Shown here: positions 1 to 8,646 of the stretch, piece by piece
How positions within the stretch are numbered: the stretch's first letter is position 1
Layout: each line of letters begins with the position of its first letter
Assembly (NCBI GenBank): GCA_050949865.1
Contig: JBMNGN010000005.1
Coordinates: 186,001 to 250,000 of the forward strand
Direction of reading: 5' to 3'
Origin: JBMNGN01 sp050949865
GTDB taxonomy: Bacteria > Bacillota > Syntrophomonadia > Syntrophomonadales > Syntrophomonadaceae
Length of the DNA: 64,000 bases
Notes under the pieces: model-generated
Seen by the model: only the letters and a program-made list of their open reading frames with translations
The model's database searches: none
Told to the model about the DNA's origin: nothing
Translations under genes and position numbers: made by a program

Positions 1-1028
1 GCATTTATGGTGGCTCTAATCTCAGTAGGATGGTGGGCATAGTCATCTACTACTGTAACATTCTTAACTTGCCCGATTATCTCAAAACGCCGTTTTGCTC
101 CCCCAAACCTTTTCAATGCTTTCTTAACTAATTTGATATTTAGGTCTAATTCAAGTGCAACACATATAGCTGCTAATGCATTCAGGGCATTATGCTTTCC
201 GGGAATGGATAGTTCAATTCTGGCTATGAACTGATTTTTTTTATATACCTCGAATTGGGAACCTATTCCCTTGGGCTTCCAGTTCTCAATATAGAAATCA
301 TTAGATTTATTTTCACCATAGAGTATGGTTCTGGTTGAACTGGATTCTCTTACTTTTTGGACAAAGCTGTCTTCCCCGTATAGTACCGCAAAACCTTCCG
401 GCTTTACCCCATTAATGAAGTGTTGAAAAGCATTTTCAATGTTGGCTACCGACTTATAATAATCCAGATGATCATCTTCTACGTTGGTAACTACTGCCAC
501 ATAAGGCTTTAATCCGAGGAAAGAAGCATCGCTTTCATCCGCCTCGACAACAAAATAGTCCCCCTTGCCGTTAGTAGCCCCCAGGTTGCTTCCCTGCAAT
601 TGACCTCCGACAATAAAAGCCGGTTCCAATCCGCATTGGTTCAGAACCATATAGATCATAGAGGTTGTAGTTGTCTTGCCGTGCGCTCCCGCTATTGCGA
701 TGCCTTTGCAGGGATTCACCAGACGGGCTAACATTTGTCCCCGTTTAAGCACCGGTATATTCAGTTCCTCAGCCCTTTTAACTTCGATGTTGTCATGGGG
801 TATTGCTGAAGATACTACTAATAGATCAACTCCCTCCTTTAAATTAGATGAAGAATGACCCTTATAGATTTTTATTCCTATTTCCTCTAGTCTTTTTGTT
901 ATACTGTTTACCTGCAGATCAGAACCACTAACTTTGAATCCTTTTTCAACGAGTACCTGGGCTATTCCGCTCATTCCTGCTCCAGCTATTCCAACCATAT
1001 GAATCCATTGGTGTGGCATAGTGATCAT
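1..1028 (-). CDS. murC: UDP-N-acetylmuramate--L-alanine ligase (MurC), C-terminus cut by window edge
   Basis: Cytoplasmic ATP-dependent ligase that adds L-alanine to UDP-MurNAc, the first amino acid of the peptidoglycan stem peptide. The translated strand shows the N-terminal dinucleotide-type loop GIAGAGMSG, the Mur ligase P-loop GAHGKTTTT near residue 115, the EADESD motif and the DDHLDYY segment. About 342 codons are present and no stop is reached, so roughly the last 100 residues of a usual ~450-residue protein lie outside the window. ATG at 1028 is chosen because GGAG sits eight bases upstream; a second in-frame ATG at 1019 is possible. It is the last visible gene of the dcw cluster, about 100 bp downstream of murG. 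Confidence 0.95.
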   Translation of the reverse strand, partial: MITMPHQWIHMVGIAGAGMSGIAQVLVEKGFKVSGSDLQVNSITKRLEEIGIKIYKGHSSSNLKEGVDLLVVSSAIPHDNIEVKRAEELNIPVLKRGQMLARLVNPCKGIAIAGAHGKTTTTSMIYMVLNQCGLEPAFIVGGQLQGSNLGATNGKGDYFVVEADESDASFLGLKPYVAVVTNVEDDHLDYYKSVANIENAFQHFINGVKPEGFAVLYGEDSFVQKVRESSSTRTILYGENKSNDFYIENWKPKGIGSQFEVYKKNQFIARIELSIPGKHNALNALAAICVALELDLNIKLVKKALKRFGGAKRRFEIIGQVKNVTVVDDYAHHPTEIRATIN

Positions 1029-1132
1029 TTCCTCATCTCCTTCTCCTCTATCATTACCAGTACACCATATAGTATGCACAATTAACAGAAGTGGTTACAT
1101 TTATTAATAGCCTGTCCTCAATAAATTGCTGA

Positions 1133-2230
1133 TTACATTTCAATAATTGTATTAATAATGTCCCTCAATGCATCGGGCCTGGCTTCTTTTTGTAGATTAG
1201 TTTTCATCTCCGCTAATAATGAGGGATTATTGTAGTACTTACTAACCTTCTTATTTAAAGTATATCCATCAAGGAACTCATCAATAACCATGTCTACAGC
1301 CTTCTTGGCTACCAAAGCCCTGGCATTTTTTTCCTGGTGATTATCGGCTGCGTAAGGATAGGGAATAAGAATTGCAGGCAGCCCTAAAATGGCAAGTTCA
1401 GATATGGTACTTGCTCCGGCTCTGCATACTGCTAAATCAGCAATTGCCAGAGCTTCCTCAATATTGTATAAGTAGGGAGCCAAAAACAGTTTTATTCTAT
1501 AATTCTTTTTGGCTTGACGTTCTGCGAGTTCCATTCTTATATCTTCATAACCGGCATCTCCGGTAATCCATATAATCTGAATATCTATATTTAAGTATTT
1601 ATCAAGCATCTCAAGCATAGCCCGGTTTATACTCATAGCCCCCCGACTGCCTCCGAAGGCAATCAGGGTAAAAATTTGGGGACTGAAATCAAATTTTTTT
1701 CTAGCCTCTTCTCTATTGACCTGAAGGAGCTCTTGTCTCACCGGCAGCCCGGTAACCTTTATATTTTTCGCTGATAAGTGGTTCTTCGCCTCCGGAAAAG
1801 TTAACAATACCCAGTCAACCCTTTTAGCTAAATTCCGGTTGGCCAGACCAGGTACAGCGTTCTGCTCGTGAATTACGGTTTTACAGGTTTGAAAAGTGGC
1901 AGCCATTACCACCGGGAAGGAAACATACCCACCGGTTCCAACCACAACATCAGGTTGGAACGATTTTAACAAATTCCAGCTTTGAAATACACTTGAGGGG
2001 AATCGTATCAAAGCCCTGGACGCTTTTAGCATAGAGGAACGGTTTATACCGCTTATATCAATGGCCTTAAAATTAAAGCCAGCCCGTGGTACGATTTGGC
2101 TTTCCATTCCATTTTTGGAGCCAATATACAGTATTTTAGCCTCTGGGTTTACTTGCTTAATTCCATGTCCGATAGCCAAGGCCGGATATATATGTCCACC
2201 TGTTCCCCCTCCGGTCAATACTACTCTCAT
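1133..2230 (-). CDS. murG: Undecaprenyldiphospho-muramoylpentapeptide N-acetylglucosaminyltransferase (MurG)
   Basis: Peripheral membrane glycosyltransferase that adds GlcNAc to lipid I to make lipid II. The 365-residue length is normal for the family. Visible family motifs are the N-terminal GGGTGGHIYPA loop (residues 7-17), GTGGYVSFP, HEQNAVPG, the second glycine-rich loop AFGGSRGA, and the donor-site block CRAGASTISELA followed by IPYPYAADNHQ. The ATG is preceded by a purine-rich AGGAAGG stretch. It lies 14 bp downstream of ftsW and before murC in the same orientation, as in the classical dcw order. Confidence 0.97.
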   Translation of the reverse strand: MRVVLTGGGTGGHIYPALAIGHGIKQVNPEAKILYIGSKNGMESQIVPRAGFNFKAIDISGINRSSMLKASRALIRFPSSVFQSWNLLKSFQPDVVVGTGGYVSFPVVMAATFQTCKTVIHEQNAVPGLANRNLAKRVDWVLLTFPEAKNHLSAKNIKVTGLPVRQELLQVNREEARKKFDFSPQIFTLIAFGGSRGAMSINRAMLEMLDKYLNIDIQIIWITGDAGYEDIRMELAERQAKKNYRIKLFLAPYLYNIEEALAIADLAVCRAGASTISELAILGLPAILIPYPYAADNHQEKNARALVAKKAVDMVIDEFLDGYTLNKKVSKYYNNPSLLAEMKTNLQKEARPDALRDIINTIIEM

Positions 2231-2244
2231 CTCATTAATCCTTC

Positions 2245-3345
2245 CTATCTATATGTACTATAACGGGAGATATTTAGCAGTAACCCTACCCCGATCATGG
2301 AAAACAGCAGTGAGGTTCCGCCATGGCTTATGAAGGGCAAGGTAATGCCTGTGACCGGAAGTGCCCCTGAGACAACCCCTATATTAATAGCGGCCTGAAA
2401 TACAATCATTATGGTAACTCCAGCTGCCAGAAGACTCCCAAAGGTATCTGGGGCATTAATAGCAATTTTAAACCCTCTCCAGGCAAACAACAAGAACAGG
2501 GCAATAACCAAAAAAGCCCCGATAAATCCTAATTCCTCTCCGATAATTGCATAAATGAAATCGGTATGCTGCTCAGGTAAATAAAAGAACTTCTGCCGGC
2601 TTCTACCCAGTCCCATTCCGAACAATCCCCCGGACCCCAGGGCATAGAGGGATTGTATGGTCTGAAACCCCTCGTCGGTGGGATATTTCCATGGATCTAA
2701 AAAAGCCAGCCACCGTTCCATACGGTAAGGAGCTACGGCAATTGCAGCAACTATGGCTCCAACTCCTAGACTGGCAAGCAATATTAAATGAGACCATTTT
2801 GCCCCGGCAACCAGAAGCATAAAAAATACTGTTCCGGAAATAGCAAAAGCGGTGCCAAGATCCGGCTGCTTCATTATTAATGCGCTTACTAAGGCTAATA
2901 ACCCTATATAAGGCAATATCCCGTGGGTAAAAGACCTGATGTTATCCAGGTTGGAGTCCAAAGCCTTGGCCAGGAACATTACCATACCTAATTTGGCCAA
3001 TTCAGAAGGGCTAAAACTTGCAACCCCCAGGTTTAACCACCGGCTTGATCCTTTGGTTTCAATACCCAGAGGAGTGATTACAACTACCAGACACACCAGG
3101 GTGATTATTAGAGCTGGTAAGGCAAAGTCTCTCAGGCGCAAGTAATTAATCTTCATAACCACAATCATGGCGATTAAGCCTAAAAAGGCCCAAAGAAGCT
3201 GCCGCTTGAAGAAAAAATAGGCATCACCATAACGCACACTTGCAGTAACCGCACTGGAACTGAAAACCATTACTAAACCGATTCCTAAAAGGAAAAGAGT
3301 TACAATAAACAGGATAAAATCGGGTGGTCCCTTCTTAAGTCTCAA
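2245..3345 (-). CDS. ftsW: Lipid II polymerase of the SEDS family (FtsW/SpoVE)
   Basis: Polytopic membrane glycosyltransferase that polymerises lipid II at the septum together with a class B penicillin-binding protein. The 366-residue protein is hydrophobic throughout, with about ten membrane-spanning segments, and carries SEDS hallmarks such as the early MVFSSSAV segment, the PSELAK motif, EELGF and the C-terminal GGTSLL. The start is a TTG preceded by GGGGG. Position between murD and murG matches ftsW or, in sporulating Firmicutes, spoVE; sequence alone does not separate the two roles. The partner transpeptidase is probably the PASTA protein encoded at 8647-10764. Confidence 0.92.
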   Translation of the reverse strand: MRLKKGPPDFILFIVTLFLLGIGLVMVFSSSAVTASVRYGDAYFFFKRQLLWAFLGLIAMIVVMKINYLRLRDFALPALIITLVCLVVVITPLGIETKGSSRWLNLGVASFSPSELAKLGMVMFLAKALDSNLDNIRSFTHGILPYIGLLALVSALIMKQPDLGTAFAISGTVFFMLLVAGAKWSHLILLASLGVGAIVAAIAVAPYRMERWLAFLDPWKYPTDEGFQTIQSLYALGSGGLFGMGLGRSRQKFFYLPEQHTDFIYAIIGEELGFIGAFLVIALFLLFAWRGFKIAINAPDTFGSLLAAGVTIMIVFQAAINIGVVSGALPVTGITLPFISHGGTSLLFSMIGVGLLLNISRYSTYR

Positions 3346-3373
3346 TTATTATTCCCCCCGTAAAAACCTATTT

Positions 3374-4738
3374 CTAACCCCTAGCGGTTATATCCCGTAT
3401 TATATGGCAAAAAGAATCGCCGCGATGCTCATAGCTCTCAAACATATCCCAGCTGGCACAGGCAGGAGATAATAGCACAATATCTCCATACCCCGCTAGT
3501 TTATGAGCTGTGATAATGGCTGCAGCAAAATCTTCTACCTCATATATATTCGCAAAGCCCGCATCGATGACTGCGCTTTTGATCTCTGCTTTAGCTTCCC
3601 CCACTAGAACCAGGGCTTTTACCCGTTCTCGTACCACCTGAGCAAATCCAGCAAAGCTGGATCCCTTGTTTCTGCCGCCTGCAATAAGGATTATGGGACG
3701 AGTAAAGGATTCCAAGGCCTTTACCGCTGATTCAGGGTTGGTAGCTTTGGAATCGTTTACATATAATACTCCCTTATAGGTTAAAACTTCTTCCATCCTA
3801 TGCCTTACCCCGGGAAAAGCCATAAGGCTGCTGGCAATCGTATCAATACCAGTATCAGCCAGTATGGCCATGGTAACCGCACATAGCACATTTTCCAGGT
3901 TGTGTTTTCCCCTAAGCAGTACCCGATCAACCGCGCATATTTCGATGGTCTGGCCGTTATCGGCATATATAATCTTTCCGTTTTTTATAAAGGTTCCCTT
4001 TTCCAGGATTTTTTCCTGGGAAAAATATACCACTTGGGAGCGGCATCCTGCAGCCAAGCGGCAGACCGTTGGGTCATCATAGTTTAATACTGTGAAATCA
4101 CTGCTGGTTTGATTAGCAAGTATTTTAGCTTTGGCCTGAACATAAGCTTCCATGGTATGATGGCGGTCAAGGTGATCGGGCGTAATATTCAGTAGCCCGG
4201 ATATTTTGGGTTTGAAGGTTTGGGTAGTAGCCAATTGAAAACTTGACATTTCAATCGAAATATATCCCTGCTCTAACTCATTCATCAGAGAAGTCAAGGG
4301 GACACCAATATTTCCTGCCGATATTGATTTTTTACCATCATTGGCCAGGATAAACTGCAGCAAAGAAGTGGTAGTGGTTTTTCCGTTGGTTCCGGTGATG
4401 GCTAAAAAGGTAACCTTACTGGGCTTAATAAGATAAGCCAATTCTACCTCCCCTATAACCGGAATCCCCACTTGCTCTGCCTCTATAACTGGTCTAATTT
4501 CAAGAGGTACGCCGGGGCTTACCACCACTAAATCATAATTACCAGCCACCCTGGGGTAACCTCCAGTATGGACCTGCCGGCAAAATGGCCTTATGTCATG
4601 ATATTTGGTCCCCAATTGGGACACAACCTTTTGATCACAAGCATCTACTATAGTTCCACGCTGGTGTAGAACTTTAGCTGCCGATATGCCACTGCGGGCA
4701 ATACCTATAACTAGAACCTTTCTCCCTTTAAATTCCAA
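3374..4738 (-). CDS. murD: UDP-N-acetylmuramoylalanine--D-glutamate ligase (MurD)
   Basis: Cytoplasmic ATP-dependent ligase adding D-glutamate to UDP-MurNAc-L-Ala. Seen in the 454-residue product are the N-terminal VLVIGIARSG loop, the Mur ligase P-loop ITGTNGKTTTTS near residue 115, the LNITPDHLDRH motif and the C-terminal LLSPACASWDMF block characteristic of MurD. Start is a TTG with an AGGAAG Shine-Dalgarno about ten bases upstream. Gene spacing to mraY is 14 bp, consistent with one polycistronic message. Confidence 0.96.
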   Translation of the reverse strand: MEFKGRKVLVIGIARSGISAAKVLHQRGTIVDACDQKVVSQLGTKYHDIRPFCRQVHTGGYPRVAGNYDLVVVSPGVPLEIRPVIEAEQVGIPVIGEVELAYLIKPSKVTFLAITGTNGKTTTTSLLQFILANDGKKSISAGNIGVPLTSLMNELEQGYISIEMSSFQLATTQTFKPKISGLLNITPDHLDRHHTMEAYVQAKAKILANQTSSDFTVLNYDDPTVCRLAAGCRSQVVYFSQEKILEKGTFIKNGKIIYADNGQTIEICAVDRVLLRGKHNLENVLCAVTMAILADTGIDTIASSLMAFPGVRHRMEEVLTYKGVLYVNDSKATNPESAVKALESFTRPIILIAGGRNKGSSFAGFAQVVRERVKALVLVGEAKAEIKSAVIDAGFANIYEVEDFAAAIITAHKLAGYGDIVLLSPACASWDMFESYEHRGDSFCHIIRDITARG

Positions 4739-4752
4739 TATAAAAACACTTC

Positions 4753-5727
4753 CTATCCCATAACCTTAATGCTGAAGAACCCCGCCACTGCAAACATAAA
4801 AGCCAAAACATAGAAAAGTTTCACTACCCTGGTTTCATGCATCCCCTTTAATTCATAATGGTGGTGAAGGGGGCTCATTAAAAAAACCCGTTTGCCAATG
4901 GTTTGATAAGTGATAACTTGTATAATCACCGATAAGGTTTCAATTACATAAACGCCTCCAATAATAACTAGCGCAATCTCAGTTTTAGTAAGAGCGGCTA
5001 CTGCTGCTACCGCTCCGCCTAAAGCCATGGAGCCTGTATCACCCATGAATACTCTTGCTGGGTAATGGTTAAATACTAAAAACCCAACGCAGGCACCGGC
5101 TAAAGCACCACAAAATACGGTTAAATCATAATGGGAAGTAATAAAGCAAATGGCTGCAAAGGCAATGGCTGCAAAAAAAGTTACTCCTGCTGCCAATCCA
5201 TCCAATCCATCAGTAAGATTAACTCCATTAGCTGCTGAAAGCATAACCAGAATCAGGAATGGAATATACAATATTCCAAGGTCAATAACCGCACCGGTAA
5301 ACGGTATAATTATATCTGTCCCCCGGTCGAAATAAAAGACTAACAGCAGGCCAAAAAACAACCCAATCAGAAGCTGCAATCCCAGCTTTTCCCTGGCCCG
5401 CAGCCCCAGCGAGCGTTTCAAAACCACTTTAATATAATCATCCCAAAAACCAACTCCGCCAAGGGCCAGCATAATAAATACCGCGGTCAGAGCCTCAGTG
5501 CCTGTACCAACCATGATAAAACAAGAAGCGAAAATGGAAGTGATGATTATTATGCCGCCCATAGTTGGAGTACCAGCCTTGGCATAATGTCTAACCGGCC
5601 CTTCCTTTCGAATATTTTGGCCCATTTTAAGCTGGGACAGAAAAGGGATCATAAAAGGCCCTATCATTAAAGTTATGGCAATGGCTATACCGGCGGCTAG
5701 TAGAGTACTAATCAAAACTGCTTGCAC
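4753..5727 (-). CDS. mraY: Phospho-N-acetylmuramoyl-pentapeptide-transferase (MraY)
   Basis: Integral membrane enzyme that transfers phospho-MurNAc-pentapeptide from UDP to undecaprenyl phosphate, forming lipid I. The 324-residue protein shows the PTMGG motif, the DDYIK aspartate pair, NLTDGLDGLA with its catalytic-loop aspartates, FMGDTGSMALGG and the PLHHHYE histidine cluster, all diagnostic of MraY. Multiple hydrophobic segments are obvious. The start is a GTG preceded by GGAGG. It sits between murF and murD with short gaps. Confidence 0.97.
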   Translation of the reverse strand: MQAVLISTLLAAGIAIAITLMIGPFMIPFLSQLKMGQNIRKEGPVRHYAKAGTPTMGGIIIITSIFASCFIMVGTGTEALTAVFIMLALGGVGFWDDYIKVVLKRSLGLRAREKLGLQLLIGLFFGLLLVFYFDRGTDIIIPFTGAVIDLGILYIPFLILVMLSAANGVNLTDGLDGLAAGVTFFAAIAFAAICFITSHYDLTVFCGALAGACVGFLVFNHYPARVFMGDTGSMALGGAVAAVAALTKTEIALVIIGGVYVIETLSVIIQVITYQTIGKRVFLMSPLHHHYELKGMHETRVVKLFYVLAFMFAVAGFFSIKVMG

Positions 5728-5751
5728 CTTAGTACCTCCAACTATGAATAA

Positions 5752-7134
5752 TCAATGCAACCAATCCTCCAGAAGAGTTTCCATCTGCATTCCTCTAGAC
5801 GCTTTGAACAGTGTCACATCCTTTTTAGAACCAACCCTTCTGAGTATTTGCAAACCATCCTCTTTAGATAGGCAATGAAATATGTTTTCCGGCATCATGC
5901 CTGATTCTAAGGCCCCCTTGGCAATAGCCTCTGAACGCTTGCCAATTGCTATCAGGATGTTGAATCCCGCTTCTGCTGCTTTGCGGCCAACCTCTATATG
6001 TCCCTGTGTCTCATATTCACCCAGTTCAAACATATCACCAAGTACAGCTACCAGCTTACGCCCTCCTGCAATTTCCTTGGCAGTTTCGATAGCTAAAGCC
6101 ATAGATAACGGGTTAGCATTATAGGTGTCGTTAATAACCAATCCACCCTCAGCCAAATTAGTAAGGTTAAGCCGGTTACCACTTGGCCGGTAATCCATTA
6201 AGGCTTTTTTGCTTGAGGATAAATCAAGGCCCAACAAATAACTTAATCCCATTGCCGCTACTACATTAGGAGCCAGCCTTTTACTGGGAATAGGAAAGCT
6301 GATCATATCTTCCTTACCCAACATCTCAGCTTTGATTATGAGGTTCTGGTCATCTATATCGGCTGTCTTTATTCGAAAATCACAGCCTTTATTATAACCG
6401 AAGGTATACTTTGTACAAGGATATTTATCAGCTTCCTCCAAGAGCACCCTATTATCACCGTTTATCAGCCCAAACCCTTCCGGGGGAATTGATTCTAAGA
6501 CTTCACACTTGGCTCTGGCTATATTCTCTATATTACCCAGGGTTTCAAGGTGTACAGGGCCAACATTGGTTATTAATGCGATATTAGGCTTGGCAATGCT
6601 GGACAACTGGCTTATCTCCCCCCTGGCTCTCATAGCCAGCTCCAAGACTGCTGCCTTAAAATCGGAAGTCAAATTCAATACCGTTAGGGGTAAGCCAATT
6701 TCATTGTTTAAATTTCCTTCTGTCTTTAAGGTTTTATATTTAGTCTGCAGGCACAAAGCAACCAGATCTTTGGTAGTTGTTTTTCCTACACTCCCGGTAA
6801 CCGCTACAACCGTTAGATTAAACTGGATACGATATTGGGCAGCCAAATCTTGCAATGCCTTTCGGGTATCTTTTACCAGTATTACCGCTTTTTCCCTTGA
6901 GGGGTAATCAGGAATCCTGGCAGGATCTGAAATGACTACGGCAGATGCCCCCTTGTTTAAGGCCTCTTCAGCAAAGTCGTGCCCATCGTGTCTTTGGCCT
7001 TTTAAGGCAAAAAAAACTGCCCCAGGTAAAACATGGTTGGAGTCAATGCAAACCCCGGATATTAGCATATTGGGGTCCCCATATATTAGTTTGCCACCGG
7101 TACTGGAGCATATAAATCTAACCCTAATCTGCAT
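5752..7134 (-). CDS. murF: UDP-N-acetylmuramoyl-tripeptide--D-alanyl-D-alanine ligase (MurF)
   Basis: Cytoplasmic ligase that adds the D-Ala-D-Ala dipeptide to the UDP-MurNAc-tripeptide. The 460-residue protein has the MurF N-terminal domain (VCIDSNHVLPGAVFFALKG), a P-loop of the form TGSVGKTTTKD, NVGPVHLE, and the late NDTYNANPLSM motif typical of MurF. The start codon lies inside the end of murE (11 bp overlap), indicating translational coupling. Confidence 0.96.
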   Translation of the reverse strand: MQIRVRFICSSTGGKLIYGDPNMLISGVCIDSNHVLPGAVFFALKGQRHDGHDFAEEALNKGASAVVISDPARIPDYPSREKAVILVKDTRKALQDLAAQYRIQFNLTVVAVTGSVGKTTTKDLVALCLQTKYKTLKTEGNLNNEIGLPLTVLNLTSDFKAAVLELAMRARGEISQLSSIAKPNIALITNVGPVHLETLGNIENIARAKCEVLESIPPEGFGLINGDNRVLLEEADKYPCTKYTFGYNKGCDFRIKTADIDDQNLIIKAEMLGKEDMISFPIPSKRLAPNVVAAMGLSYLLGLDLSSSKKALMDYRPSGNRLNLTNLAEGGLVINDTYNANPLSMALAIETAKEIAGGRKLVAVLGDMFELGEYETQGHIEVGRKAAEAGFNILIAIGKRSEAIAKGALESGMMPENIFHCLSKEDGLQILRRVGSKKDVTLFKASRGMQMETLLEDWLH

Positions 7135-8602
7135 TGGAGACTTTCCCTTTCAAAAATTCAGCGGCAATTTTCCGATCATCAAATTCCAATACCTGGTCCT
7201 TCACTATTTGATAAGTCTCGTGTCCTTTTCCGGCTATGATAACCAGATCTTTCTCCTTGGCTAGGTAAACAGCATGTCTGATAGCTTCCCTTCGATCAAC
7301 AATAATAGCATACCGGCAATTATCTACACTCTCTATCCCCGAACATATTTCCCGTATTATTGCTTCCGGTTCCTCACTCCTGGGGTTGTCAGAGGTAATA
7401 ATACAAAAATCACTGTAACTAGCCGCAATCTTCCCCATTATGGGTCTCTTTGTCCTATCCCTATCCCCACCGCAACCGAAAACAGTAATTACCCGGTTTT
7501 CCGCTATTTGGCGGGCAGTTTTTAGAATGTTTTCCAAGCCGTCAGGAGTATGGGCGTAATCAACTAGCACGGTGAAATTCTGTCCGCAACTAACCGGTTC
7601 AAACCTGCCGGGAACCCCTTCTACCTTTTTGAGGGCTGCCTTTATGGTCTTTATGTCTATACCTTCCTGAAGGGCAAAAGCGATAGCCGCCAAGGCGTTA
7701 TAAACACTAAAAAGACCGATTAATTTAGTCCTAATCAAGAATTTCTGGTCTTTGTATATTACCTGGAAACGGCTCCCCTCCAAACTGATTTCCAAATCCG
7801 CAGCCCTTATATCGGCAGGATTCTTTACCCCGTAGGTTAGATACAGAGGACCATCCTCTTTGATAAAATAATTTGCCGATTCATCATCGGCATTTACAAT
7901 GCAAAAGTTGCCCTCGGCTTTAGGAATCATGGAAAAGAGCCTGATTTTTGCCCGGCGATAATTATCCATGTCTCCATGATAATCTAGATGATCCTGGGTT
8001 AAATTGGTCAGTATAGCCGTATTAAAATATATCTTATCCACCCTGCTTAACTCCAGGGCATGGGATGAAACTTCCATTATTATGTACTCCGCTTGCTGCT
8101 TATAACTGAAGTTCATAAAATCTTCAATTTCCAGGGCTTCTGGGGTGGTATGTCCTAAAACTCGCCTATCATCTCCAATTTCCGCATAAAGAGTACCGAT
8201 AATACCGGTCTTTTTACCCGCCTCATCCAGTATAGCTTTAATTAAGTGAGCAGTTGTAGTCTTGCCATTGGTACCGGTAATTCCAACAACCCGCATAAAC
8301 CGGGAACAATGTCCGTAATAGTGAGCCGCCACAATTGGCAGAGCTTTACGGGTGTCAGGAACCAGAATATAGGCAATATCGCCCTCGGTAGCAATTTCCC
8401 TTTCGGCTAGAATTGCTATTGCCCCATTATTAATGGCTTGTTTAATATACAAATGGCCGTCTGTCTTAAATCCGGTTATACACACGAACAATGAGCCAGG
8501 AGTAACCCTTCGCGAATCATAATAGACCCCATGAATTTCCACATCAAGTTTACCTTTAACCGGTAAATAATCTATACCTGCCAGTAATTGATCAAGATTC
8601 AT
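7124..8602 (-). CDS. murE: UDP-N-acetylmuramoyl-L-alanyl-D-glutamate--2,6-diaminopimelate ligase (MurE)
   Basis: Cytoplasmic ligase adding the third residue of the stem peptide. The 492-residue product contains GITGTNGKTTTAH (P-loop), TTPEALE, NLTQDHLDYHG, DYAHTPDG, and SDNPRSEEP. The DNPR tetrapeptide is the established signature for meso-diaminopimelate rather than lysine specificity, so the wall is inferred to be DAP type. GGGGAGA lies just upstream of the ATG. It is flanked by the penicillin-binding protein gene and by murF, which it overlaps. Confidence 0.96.
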   Translation of the reverse strand: MNLDQLLAGIDYLPVKGKLDVEIHGVYYDSRRVTPGSLFVCITGFKTDGHLYIKQAINNGAIAILAEREIATEGDIAYILVPDTRKALPIVAAHYYGHCSRFMRVVGITGTNGKTTTAHLIKAILDEAGKKTGIIGTLYAEIGDDRRVLGHTTPEALEIEDFMNFSYKQQAEYIIMEVSSHALELSRVDKIYFNTAILTNLTQDHLDYHGDMDNYRRAKIRLFSMIPKAEGNFCIVNADDESANYFIKEDGPLYLTYGVKNPADIRAADLEISLEGSRFQVIYKDQKFLIRTKLIGLFSVYNALAAIAFALQEGIDIKTIKAALKKVEGVPGRFEPVSCGQNFTVLVDYAHTPDGLENILKTARQIAENRVITVFGCGGDRDRTKRPIMGKIAASYSDFCIITSDNPRSEEPEAIIREICSGIESVDNCRYAIIVDRREAIRHAVYLAKEKDLVIIAGKGHETYQIVKDQVLEFDDRKIAAEFLKGKVSNAD

Positions 8603-8646
8603 TTCATCTCCCCTTTTCTTCAGGCTGACAAGGTTTTCCGCCAGAC